From Geobacter sp. DSM 9736 (GTDB taxonomy: Bacteria > Desulfobacterota > Desulfuromonadia > Geobacterales > Geobacteraceae), in contig NZ_LT896716.1 in the NCBI RefSeq assembly GCF_900187405.1, positions 496,001-560,000 on the forward strand: a stretch of DNA of 64,000 bases. Reading direction: 5' to 3'. The notes under the pieces were generated by a model. It had not been told where the DNA came from. It saw nothing but the letters and a program-made list of their open reading frames with translations, and ran no database searches. Positions 46,961 to 53,992 of this stretch are shown here, in pieces (position 1 is the stretch's first letter; the number at the start of each line of letters is the position of its first letter). Position numbers and translations under genes: made by a program.

Positions 46961-47176
46961 ATGCAGCTGACTGTAAACGGCAAACCCGCAATCATCGAAG
47001 GAAAGGACTCTCTGGGCATCCAGGCGCTCCTGGAGGAACTCAAGGTGAAGGATGCGCTCTACGTGACCGTGGAGCTTAACGGCGAGATCGTCGACCGCGC
47101 CGACTTCGACGGGACCATCGTGAAAGATGGCGACACCCTGGAATTTCTTTATTTCATGGGCGGGGGAAGAGGGTAG
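46961..47176 (+). CDS. ThiS/HcyS-like sulfur carrier protein with extended C-terminus
   Basis: 71 residues with the ThiS beta-grasp pattern (MQLTVNGKPAIIEG, VTVELNGEIVDRADFDGTIVKDGDTLEFLYFMGG). ThiS and MoaD end in Gly-Gly, which is adenylated then thiocarboxylated. Here the chain continues to GGGRG, so two or three residues must be removed before activation; the JAMM protease two genes on is the likely processor. Thirteen bases after metY, with AAAGGA upstream. Role in thiamine synthesis is less likely given the metY context. Confidence 0.88.
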   Translation: MQLTVNGKPAIIEGKDSLGIQALLEELKVKDALYVTVELNGEIVDRADFDGTIVKDGDTLEFLYFMGGGRG

Positions 47177-47185
47177 AGGCCTAGC

Positions 47186-47218
47186 TATAGGTCCCATACG
47201 ACTAGGACCTATTGGACC
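47186..47218 (+). repeat. Palindromic repeat, copy 1 (TATAGGTCC ... GGACCTAT)
   Basis: TATAGGTCCCATACGACTAG followed by GACCTATTGGACC; imperfect palindrome. Its reverse complement matches the element at 53949-53978 over about 28 bases apart from a two-base gap. It lies between the sulfur carrier and the ThiF-like gene. Confidence 0.8.
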
Positions 47219-47256
47219 ATAACTACCTGGAATCCAGTGTACCAGAAAGGTTTGTC

Positions 47257-48066
47257 ATGCTTACAGAAGACCAGATCCAGCGTTATTCCCGCCACATCAT
47301 CCTCAAGGAGGTCGGTGGTAAGGGTCAGATGAAGCTCCTCAACGGAAAGGTGCTCATCATCGGGGCCGGCGGTCTCGGGGCTCCCATCGCCCTCTATCTG
47401 GCCGCGGCCGGGGTCGGCACCATCGGGATCGCCGATGCCGACACCGTCGACGTGACCAACCTCCAGCGCCAGGTGATCCATTTCACAGACGACGTGGGGA
47501 AGCCGAAGGTACAATCGGCTGCTGAGAAGATGCGGGCGATTAACCCCGACGTGAACGTGCGGACCTACGAGGAGTGGATATCCGCCGCCAACATCGCGCA
47601 GATCATCGCCGACTACGACTTCGTCATCGACGGCACCGACAACTTCGCCGCGAAATTTCTCATCAACGACGCGTGCATCCTCGGGAACAAGCCGTATTCC
47701 CATGGCGGGATCCTCCAGTTCGACGGCCAGACCATCACCATCGTGCCGGGTGAGTCGGCGTGCTACCGCTGCATCTTCCCGACCCCGCCTCCGAAGGACG
47801 CGATCCCCACATGTTCCCAGGCCGGGGTTATCGGGGTTCTTCCGGCGGTGATCGGCTCGATCCAGGCCACCGAGGCGGTGAAGTATCTCCTCGGCAAAGG
47901 CGAGCTCCTCACGGGGCGGCTCCTCACCTACAACGCCCTCAAGATGAAGTTCCGCGACGTCACCATCCGCCGAAGCACCCGCTGCCCGGTCTGCGGGGAG
48001 AACCCCACCGTCACCGAGCTGAAGGATGAGCTCGATGCGATGAACGTCTGCGATCTGGAGAAATAG
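47257..48066 (+). CDS. ThiF/MoeB-like sulfur carrier adenylyltransferase
   Basis: 269 residues. E1-like nucleotide-binding GAGGLGAPIALYLAAAGVGTIGIADAD, the N/R-rich NLQRQVIHF, the acidic DGTDNFAAKFLIND, zinc ligands CYRC and CPVC, and a cysteine in TCSQAGVIG. It would adenylate the carrier's terminal glycine. ATG 47257 has AGAAAGG upstream; the frame extends to 47212 through the repeat but that extension is unlikely. Two bases from the JAMM protease gene. Confidence 0.92.
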   Translation: MLTEDQIQRYSRHIILKEVGGKGQMKLLNGKVLIIGAGGLGAPIALYLAAAGVGTIGIADADTVDVTNLQRQVIHFTDDVGKPKVQSAAEKMRAINPDVNVRTYEEWISAANIAQIIADYDFVIDGTDNFAAKFLINDACILGNKPYSHGGILQFDGQTITIVPGESACYRCIFPTPPPKDAIPTCSQAGVIGVLPAVIGSIQATEAVKYLLGKGELLTGRLLTYNALKMKFRDVTIRRSTRCPVCGENPTVTELKDELDAMNVCDLEK

Positions 48067-48067
48067 C

Positions 48068-48463
48068 ATGCTCACCATCCCGAAGATGATCTATGATGCC
48101 CTCGTCGAGCACGCGCGCAGAGACTTCCCGCTGGAAGCCTGCGGCATCCTCGGGGGGAGTGACGGTGTCGTCACCGAACACTACGCGATGACCAACACCG
48201 ACAAGAGCAACGAGCACTTCATGATGGACCCGAAGGAGCAGTTCGCGGTGGTGAAGGACCTGAGGGGGAAGGGGAAGGGCATGGTGGCGATCTACCACTC
48301 CCACCCGGAGACCCCGGCGCGCCCCTCCGAAGAGGACATCCGGCTCGCGCTTACCCCGGATGTCTCTTACGTGATCGTTTCGCTGGCGGGCCCGGAGCCT
48401 GTTGTGAGGTCGTTCAAGATCACCGAGGGGATCAGTACCGAAGAGGAAGTTTTAATTCAGTAA
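48068..48463 (+). CDS. JAMM/M67 family metallopeptidase (Mec/HcyD-like)
   Basis: 131 residues with the zinc JAMM motif IYHSHPETPARPSEEDI (HxHx7Sx2D) and the upstream Glu in LEACGILGGSDG. Prokaryotic members such as Mec trim residues from the end of sulfur carriers or release the cysteine adduct. Together with the carrier ending in GGGRG, the probable job is to expose the Gly-Gly end. Confidence 0.92.
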   Translation: MLTIPKMIYDALVEHARRDFPLEACGILGGSDGVVTEHYAMTNTDKSNEHFMMDPKEQFAVVKDLRGKGKGMVAIYHSHPETPARPSEEDIRLALTPDVSYVIVSLAGPEPVVRSFKITEGISTEEEVLIQ

Positions 48464-48478
48464 AGACTTGCCACGGAG

Positions 48479-48542
48479 CCACAGAGATACGGAGGGACTT
48501 GGCACTAAAGAGATTGTTCTCTGAGCCTCTGTGTCTCTGTGG
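48479..48542. repeat. Inverted repeat with CCACAGAGA-type arms
   Basis: Arms CCACAGAGATACGGAGG (48479-48495) and CCTCTGTGTCTCTGTGG (48526-48542), 15 of 17 positions complementary, with a 30-base spacer. It lies between the JAMM protease and the sulfite reductase genes and can form a long hairpin, possibly a transcript end or mobile palindrome; no T tract follows. Confidence 0.8.
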
Positions 48543-48574
48543 CGGATTTCAAGGAAGATAGAAAGGATCAAGCA

Positions 48575-49522
48575 ATGTCCCAGCAGCCCACCAAAATCGA
48601 TCTCGGCAACCTCAAGGCCGGCGGCTTCATCAAGGAGCGCGGAAAGGACCTCTTTACCGTGCGGCTCCGCATTCCCGGGGGGCGGCTCCCTATCGACCGC
48701 CTCAAGAAGATCGCCGAAGTGGCTGAGAAGTTCGGTGGCGAGTTCGTCCACCTGTCGGTTCGCCAGTCCATCGAGCTCATCAACGTCAACTTCAAGGACT
48801 TCGATGCGGTGGTTGCGGAGCTCGGGGAGGCGGATCAGAAGGTCGCATCCTGCGGCGCACGCGTCCGCGTCCCGACTGCCTGCGGCGGATGCGAATACAA
48901 CCCGAACGGGCTCGTCGACACCCAGAAGTCGGCCCTCGAGGTGAACGAGAAGCTCTTTGGGATTCCCACCGCCCACCACAAGTTCAAGGTCGGCTTCGCC
49001 GGCTGCCCCTTCGACTGCCCCAAGTCCGCCACCAACGACGTCGGCTTCCAGGGGGCGATCTGGCCTGAGCTCGACCGCGACGGATGCATCAGCTGCGGGA
49101 TATGCGCCAAGTCGTGCACCGACGGGGCTTTGAAAATGGGGGAGGACGGGAAGCCGGTGTTCGATGCCGAGCGCTGCACCTGGTGCGGCGACTGTGTCAA
49201 GGTATGCCCTACCGAGGCCTGGAAGGCCGCGAAATGCGGCTACACGGTGAGGATCGGCGGGAAGTGGGGGAGAAACCCCCTCATCGGGACCCTCTACGCC
49301 ACGTTCCTTCCCGAGGAGAAGGCCGTCGACTTCATCGCCTCCGTCCTCGCCTGGTACAAGGAGAAGGCGGAAGGGAAGGGGCGGATCCGGATCGGCGACA
49401 TCATCCTGCAGGAGGGGGCGGATTCCCTTCTGGAGCATCTGCGGCGCGAATTCCCCGATTTCGTCGTCGAGAAGACGATCCCGCCGCAGATCGTGGAAAC
49501 CCAGGTAGGAACGAGGAGCTGA
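48575..49522 (+). CDS. Small siroheme sulfite reductase with ferredoxin domain
   Basis: 315 residues. One ferredoxin-like half domain and the siroheme/[4Fe-4S] motif in the form ACGGCEYN ... GCPFDCPKS (CxxC with CxxxC) are followed by an inserted two-cluster ferredoxin (CISCGICAKSC, CTWCGDCVKVCP). This is the compact assimilatory, AsrC-like layout rather than the long CysI type. It would reduce sulfite to sulfide for CysK and MetY. ATG 48575 has AAAGGA upstream. Could also act on nitrite, but the neighbours favour sulfite. Confidence 0.88.
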   Translation: MSQQPTKIDLGNLKAGGFIKERGKDLFTVRLRIPGGRLPIDRLKKIAEVAEKFGGEFVHLSVRQSIELINVNFKDFDAVVAELGEADQKVASCGARVRVPTACGGCEYNPNGLVDTQKSALEVNEKLFGIPTAHHKFKVGFAGCPFDCPKSATNDVGFQGAIWPELDRDGCISCGICAKSCTDGALKMGEDGKPVFDAERCTWCGDCVKVCPTEAWKAAKCGYTVRIGGKWGRNPLIGTLYATFLPEEKAVDFIASVLAWYKEKAEGKGRIRIGDIILQEGADSLLEHLRREFPDFVVEKTIPPQIVETQVGTRS

Positions 49523-49527
49523 CAGAT

Positions 49528-49755
49528 ATGAACACAATCGATCTGAGGGGCGTCGCATGCCCCACGAACTTCGTAAAGGCAAAGCTTGCTCTCGAAATGG
49601 TCGAGACGGGGGAAACGGTCCAGTTTCTCATCGACGACGGCGAGCCGGTTAAAAACGTCCCCCGCAGCCTGAAGGCCGAGGGGCACAAGCTCCTCGGGCT
49701 CAAGCAGGCCGAGGAGGGGCACTACGTCCTCGAACTGGAGAAGGGGGAGGAGTAG
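49528..49755 (+). CDS. TusA family sulfurtransferase-like protein
   Basis: 75 residues: DLRGVACPTNFVKAKLALEM carries the TusA CPxxxxxxK motif with the sulfur-accepting Cys, and the tail HYVLELEKGEE is charged. TusA proteins carry persulfide sulfur between enzymes. Five bases after the sulfite reductase gene, so it may take reduced sulfur from it or deliver to the carrier system; that is inference. Confidence 0.9.
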   Translation: MNTIDLRGVACPTNFVKAKLALEMVETGETVQFLIDDGEPVKNVPRSLKAEGHKLLGLKQAEEGHYVLELEKGEE

Positions 49756-49796
49756 TAACTCCCTCGTACCGCCTCCAACGAACCGCGTCCACTGAC

Positions 49797-50603
49797 ATGA
49801 AAATCGACCAGAACAGACTGAACATTCTCACTGCACACCCGACTCAGCTGCCGGCTGCCCATGACCTGCGGCGTGACGGGCGCATATTCTTCGTCGGCGG
49901 CGAGCTGTCGGTGAACGAGACGCTCGAGACGATGTTCGACAGCTTCTGCACCGAGTCCACCGATCTGTTCTACCTCTCCTTCGGCCCGAAGGAGACCTGC
50001 CAGCGCGGGATGGAGATGGCGCGGCAGATCAAGAAGAACTTCAGCGTGAGGCTCATGGGGCGTTTCGACTTCCCTGCCCCGGCGTCGTTCACCGAACATG
50101 CCTACGCTGCGGGGGTGGATATTCTCGACATTCCCCTCTGGGTGTTCGATCCCGCAGTGGCCACCCAAAGGGGCTTCGATACCGCCGCTACCATCGAGTC
50201 CCTTCGGGACGCATGCTCGGTTTTTCCCCGCTGGTCGGTGGCCTCGACACTGCTGTTCGGTCCCGAGCCTGCCGACTCGACTATGAAGGGGATCGATACC
50301 CTGCTCAAAGAGGGGATTGTGCCGCTGCCCGCCATAGCGTGGTCCGAATCGGGTGCCGCATCGGAAGGCATCGAGGCAGCCCTGAAGCACCTCGCTTGCG
50401 GGTGGAAGAGCCATGACGTTACGATAAAGCCGCTCATCCCGCTGATCCGTTACACGACGCCGCTCATCCCGCTGGAGCAGCCCGGTCTGTTCCGTGGGCT
50501 CATCGACAAGTTGCAGGATCGTCGCCATCTTGCGGCATCCGATCTGCGCAGGCACCTCAGGGTGCAAGCCGCGGAGAATTCCCTGGACTCCGCCGGACTC
50601 TGA
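49797..50603 (+). CDS. Conserved-looking protein of unknown function
   Basis: 268 residues, soluble, no signal peptide or membrane segment. The sequence suggests a TIM-barrel-like fold with repeated strand-loop blocks (DLFYLSFGPKETCQRGM, VDILDIPLWVFDP, IVPLPAIAWSE). The second half, with a long alpha/beta pattern and PLPAIAW, recalls radical SAM barrels, but there is no Cx3Cx2C cluster motif. Stop overlaps the SLC13 gene by one base (TGATG), so the two are translated together. I do not recognise the family. Confidence 0.7.
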   Translation: MKIDQNRLNILTAHPTQLPAAHDLRRDGRIFFVGGELSVNETLETMFDSFCTESTDLFYLSFGPKETCQRGMEMARQIKKNFSVRLMGRFDFPAPASFTEHAYAAGVDILDIPLWVFDPAVATQRGFDTAATIESLRDACSVFPRWSVASTLLFGPEPADSTMKGIDTLLKEGIVPLPAIAWSESGAASEGIEAALKHLACGWKSHDVTIKPLIPLIRYTTPLIPLEQPGLFRGLIDKLQDRRHLAASDLRRHLRVQAAENSLDSAGL

Positions 50604-52051
50604 TGGAACAGATTACCTTCGACAAACCGCTCAAGGTGGACCGGCGCCCGATCTGGCTCATCCTGTTCGACCGCACCTTCCACTACCAGATCTTCGGCGG
50701 GCTGATCCTGCTGTGTGCATTCCTGTTCAACCTGACCCCTCCCCAGGGGCTCACGGTCCAGGGGTACCACGCGATGATCCTCTTCGGTGCCACCGTGTTT
50801 CTCTGGGTGTCGGGGCTGCTCCCACTTGCCGTCACCTCGCTCGTGGCAATGGCGATGATTCCGCTCCTGGGGATCATGGAAGCAAAGAAGACCTACGCCA
50901 TGTTCGGCAACGAGGCAGTCTTCTTCATACTCGGAGCCTTCATCCTCGCGGCGGCGATGACCGGGTCCGGCCTTTCCACCCGCCTCGCCCGGGGCATGCT
51001 GGCGACCTTCGGCAAGACTCCCACGAGGCTCGCCCTGACGGTATACCTCCTCTGCGCCTTTCTCTCGTTCTGCATGAGCGAGCATGCCGTGGCTGCGATG
51101 ATGTTTCCCATCGTGGCGGAGATCAGCCAGAGTCTCCGGCTCGACGGCGAGCGGGGGAGCTACGGAAAGCTTCTTTTCATGAGCATAGCCTGGGGATGTG
51201 TCATCGGCGGGATCGCCACCTTCCTCGGCGGCGCGCGGGCGCCGCTGGCGGTCGGGATGCTTCGGGAGACCACCGGGCTCGACTTCTCCTTTTTCGAATG
51301 GACGATGGCGGCGATCATGATCGTGATCCCGCTTCTCGCAATCGGGTTCATGCTGCTGCTCAAGCTCTTTCCACAGGATATAGCCAGCGTCGACGAGGGG
51401 CTCAGGTTTCTTAACCGAAAGAGGCTCGAAGCGGGACGGATGAGCTATGACGAGATGATCGTGGCGGTGGTGATGGTCGCAACCATCCTTGCCTGGATCT
51501 TTTTCGGCAAAGCACTCGGGCTTGCCGCAATAGCCACACTGGCTGTTGCAGTCCTCTTCACCTGCCGGGTCGTCTCGTGGCAGGCGATCGAGGAGTACGT
51601 GAACTGGGGCGTCATCCTCATGTACGGTGGCGCGATAGCCATCGCCTCGGCCCTCGAGAAGACAGGTGCGGCGCAGTGGCTGGCCGGGAAGGGGTTGGCG
51701 GGTCTGGGCCACTCCCCGTTCATGGTGATCACTATCATCTCGCTCATTTCCCTGCTTCTGACCGAATGCATCAGCAACGCCGCCGTGATCGCGATCCTCC
51801 TCCCCATCGGGATCAGCCTTGCGAAGAGCATGGGAATGGACCCGCGGGTGATGACCCTGGCGGTGACACTCCCCGCGGGGCTTGCCTACTGTCTCCCGAT
51901 GGGGACGCCTGCCAACGCAATCGTGTATTCATCGGGATTCCTGAAAGGACGGGAGATGATCGTCTCGGGTCTCGTGATCATGACGATCTCGTGGCTGCTC
52001 TTTCTCGCGTCGGCCCGGTTCGTCTGGCCGCTTCTTGGATTCAAGATCTGA
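50603..52051 (+). CDS. SLC13/DASS family anion permease
   Basis: 482 residues with about 12 hydrophobic segments, the SLC13 hallmarks NAVVIAILLP-like segment (ISNAAVIAILLPIGISLAKSMG) and the C-terminal LPAGLAYCLPMGTPANAIVYSSG. Family members move sulfate or dicarboxylates, often with sodium. Its position between sulfite reductase and cysH genes favours sulfate. A second, ABC-type sulfate importer is encoded downstream. Confidence 0.88.
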   Translation: MEQITFDKPLKVDRRPIWLILFDRTFHYQIFGGLILLCAFLFNLTPPQGLTVQGYHAMILFGATVFLWVSGLLPLAVTSLVAMAMIPLLGIMEAKKTYAMFGNEAVFFILGAFILAAAMTGSGLSTRLARGMLATFGKTPTRLALTVYLLCAFLSFCMSEHAVAAMMFPIVAEISQSLRLDGERGSYGKLLFMSIAWGCVIGGIATFLGGARAPLAVGMLRETTGLDFSFFEWTMAAIMIVIPLLAIGFMLLLKLFPQDIASVDEGLRFLNRKRLEAGRMSYDEMIVAVVMVATILAWIFFGKALGLAAIATLAVAVLFTCRVVSWQAIEEYVNWGVILMYGGAIAIASALEKTGAAQWLAGKGLAGLGHSPFMVITIISLISLLLTECISNAAVIAILLPIGISLAKSMGMDPRVMTLAVTLPAGLAYCLPMGTPANAIVYSSGFLKGREMIVSGLVIMTISWLLFLASARFVWPLLGFKI

Positions 52052-52078
52052 CCCTGTTGGTTTAGGAAGGATTCGAAG

Positions 52079-52768
52079 ATGAATGTAACTGTTGTGCCGG
52101 AAGATGTTACTCCCGCCGATATACTCCGCGCGGGGATCGAAGCCGCAAAAGGCCCGGTGTCCCTTGCCTGCTCATTCTCCCTCGAGGACGTGGCGATCAT
52201 CGACATCGCCCACGAGGCGGGGCTGAAACTCGGCGTCTTCGCCATCGACACCGGCCGCCTCAACGAGGAGACCTACGAAGTGTCGGAGGCGCTCGTCGAG
52301 CGGTACCGCCTGAAGATCGACTGGTACTTCCCACGCCACGAGGATGTGGAGCGGCTCGAGCGGGAGAAGGGGCTTTTCTCCTTCCGCGAGTCGCTGGAAA
52401 ACCGCCACGAGTGCTGCCACATCCGGAAGGTGGAACCGCTGTCCCGGGCGCTGTCGGGGCTGGCCGGATGGGTTACCGGGATGCGCAAAGGGCAGGGGGT
52501 AACACGGGGGGGGCTCGCGCCCATCGAGCTAGACGAGCTCAACGGCGGCATCCTCAAGATAAACCCGTTCCTCGCCTGGAACCACGAAGAGGTACTCGCA
52601 TATACAAAGGAGCGGAACCTGCCGGTGAACCGGCTCCTTACACAGGGTTACTGCTCCATCGGCTGCGCCCCCTGCACCCGCGCCATCAAGCCCGGGGAGG
52701 ACTGCAGGGCGGGGAGGTGGTGGTGGGAGGATCCAGAAAACAAGGAATGCGGCCTTCACCGCAGGTGA
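52079..52768 (+). CDS. cysH: Assimilatory APS reductase (CysH family)
   Basis: 229 residues. PAPS/APS reductase fold with SLACSFSLEDV near the start; the paired cysteines ECCHIRK and GCAPC plus the final ECGLH motif. The CC...CxxC set binds a [4Fe-4S] cluster and marks enzymes that reduce APS directly. That agrees with the absence of an APS kinase (cysC) gene here. Product is sulfite, used by the sulfite reductase. Confidence 0.94.
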   Translation: MNVTVVPEDVTPADILRAGIEAAKGPVSLACSFSLEDVAIIDIAHEAGLKLGVFAIDTGRLNEETYEVSEALVERYRLKIDWYFPRHEDVERLEREKGLFSFRESLENRHECCHIRKVEPLSRALSGLAGWVTGMRKGQGVTRGGLAPIELDELNGGILKINPFLAWNHEEVLAYTKERNLPVNRLLTQGYCSIGCAPCTRAIKPGEDCRAGRWWWEDPENKECGLHRR

Positions 52769-52810
52769 GTGCGACGTCATATTCGCGCCCTTCCGCCGCC
52801 GGTTCCTCCT

Positions 52811-52844
52811 CAGGCTCCTCGACGTAGCGCTGCTACGCCTGCGG
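52811..52844. repeat. REP-like palindrome, copy 1 (CGTAGC-GCT-GCTACG)
   Basis: Core CGTAGC (52823-52828), loop GCT, GCTACG (52832-52837), flanked by CTCCTCGA and CCTGCGG. The same block with a changed loop occurs at 63100. Lies in the 266-base gap between cysH and cysD, which otherwise holds no gene. Confidence 0.8.
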
Positions 52845-53034
52845 GCCATCGGTCGTCGCCGACGACGGAATCATCGCGAATCTGACGCCGCTGCCCGTTA
52901 TTCGCTTTCTGCGGGGGGCGACGATCTGAGGCAAAATCCGCAGCCCTGGCAATGTCGTTGTAAAGGTCGAGTCCGAAGATTTTCTTTTACCCTTCACTCT
53001 TCGAATTTCACCTTTCGACCGAATGGAGAAAAGT

Positions 53035-53940
53035 ATGAGTAACAACCTGACCCACCTGCAGCAGCTCGAAGCCGAGTCGATCCACATCATCCGTGAGGTC
53101 GTTGCCGAGTTCTCGAATCCGGTGATGCTCTACTCCATCGGGAAGGACTCGGCGGTGATGCTGCATCTGGCGCGCAAGGCCTTTTACCCGGCGCCGCCTC
53201 CGTTTCCGCTGCTCCACGTGGACACCACCTGGAAGTTCCGCGACATGATTACCTTCCGCGATCGGATGGTCGCGGAATGCGGCCTCGAGCTCCTCGTGTA
53301 TACCAACCAGGACGGGGTCAACCGGGGGGTCACCCCTTTTACACACGGCTCAGCCCTCTATACCGACATCATGAAGACGGAGGGGCTCAAGCAGGCGCTC
53401 GACAAGTACAAGTTCGATGCGGCTTTTGGCGGGGCGCGCAGGGACGAGGAGAAATCACGTGCGAAGGAGCGTATCTTCTCCTTCCGCAGCGCGAACCACC
53501 GCTGGGACCCGAAGAACCAGCGCCCCGAGCTCTGGAGCCTCTACAACACCCGGGTGAAGCCCGGCGAGAGCATCAGGGTGTTCCCCCTCTCCAACTGGAC
53601 GGAGCTCGACGTCTGGCAGTACATTCACCTGGAAAACATCCCCATCGTTCCCCTCTACTACGCGGCGGTCAGGCCGGTGGTCGAGCGGGACGGGATGCTC
53701 ATCATGGTGGACGACGAGCGTCTCGAGCTGAAGCCGGGTGAGACGGTGCAGTACAAGTCGGTCCGGTTCCGGACGCTGGGTTGCTATCCGCTCACCGGCG
53801 CTGTCGAGTCTGAGGCCGACACGCTGCCGCAGATCATCCAGGAGATGCTCCTCACCCGCACATCGGAGCGGCAGGGGCGCCTCATCGATCATGATCAGGC
53901 GGGAAGCATGGAGAAGAAGAAGCAAGAGGGTTATTTTTAA
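53035..53940 (+). CDS. cysD: Sulfate adenylyltransferase small subunit
   Basis: 301 residues: [17 protein letters not shown] (PP-loop), [34 protein letters not shown] and [18 protein letters not shown]. Forms ATP sulfurylase with CysN. ATG 53035 has TGGAGAA upstream; the in-frame ATG at 53023 is less likely. A palindromic repeat separates it from cysN. Confidence 0.97.
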   Translation: MSNNLTHLQQLEAESIHIIREVVAEFSNPVMLYSIGKDSAVMLHLARKAFYPAPPPFPLLHVDTTWKFRDMITFRDRMVAECGLELLVYTNQDGVNRGVTPFTHGSALYTDIMKTEGLKQALDKYKFDAAFGGARRDEEKSRAKERIFSFRSANHRWDPKNQRPELWSLYNTRVKPGESIRVFPLSNWTELDVWQYIHLENIPIVPLYYAAVRPVVERDGMLIMVDDERLELKPGETVQYKSVRFRTLGCYPLTGAVESEADTLPQIIQEMLLTRTSERQGRLIDHDQAGSMEKKKQEGYF

Positions 53941-53948
53941 TAGGTCTT

Positions 53949-53978
53949 ATAGGTCCTATAAGTCGTATGGGACCTATA
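53949..53978 (+). repeat. Palindromic repeat, copy 2 (between cysD and cysN)
   Basis: ATAGGTCCTATAAGTCGTAT followed by GGGACCTATA; arms TATAGGTCC and GGACCTATA. Inverted relative to the copy at 47186-47218. A partial further unit, TAGGTCTTATAG, precedes it at 53941. Confidence 0.8.
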
Positions 53979-53992
53979 ACAAACGAGGCTAT

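Noticed and set aside
48452-49582. 376-codon minus-strand frame opposite sulfite reductase
   Set aside because: Shadow frame; it also crosses the inverted repeat at 48479-48542.
50450-51712. 420-codon minus-strand frame opposite the SLC13 gene
   Set aside because: Composition is highly charged and repetitive (HDHHRHD-like), typical of the reverse complement of membrane protein codons.
53738-53992. Upstream extension of the cysN frame into cysD
   Set aside because: It runs out of frame through cysD and the palindromic repeat; the ATG at 53993 has a ribosome site and the right N-terminus.
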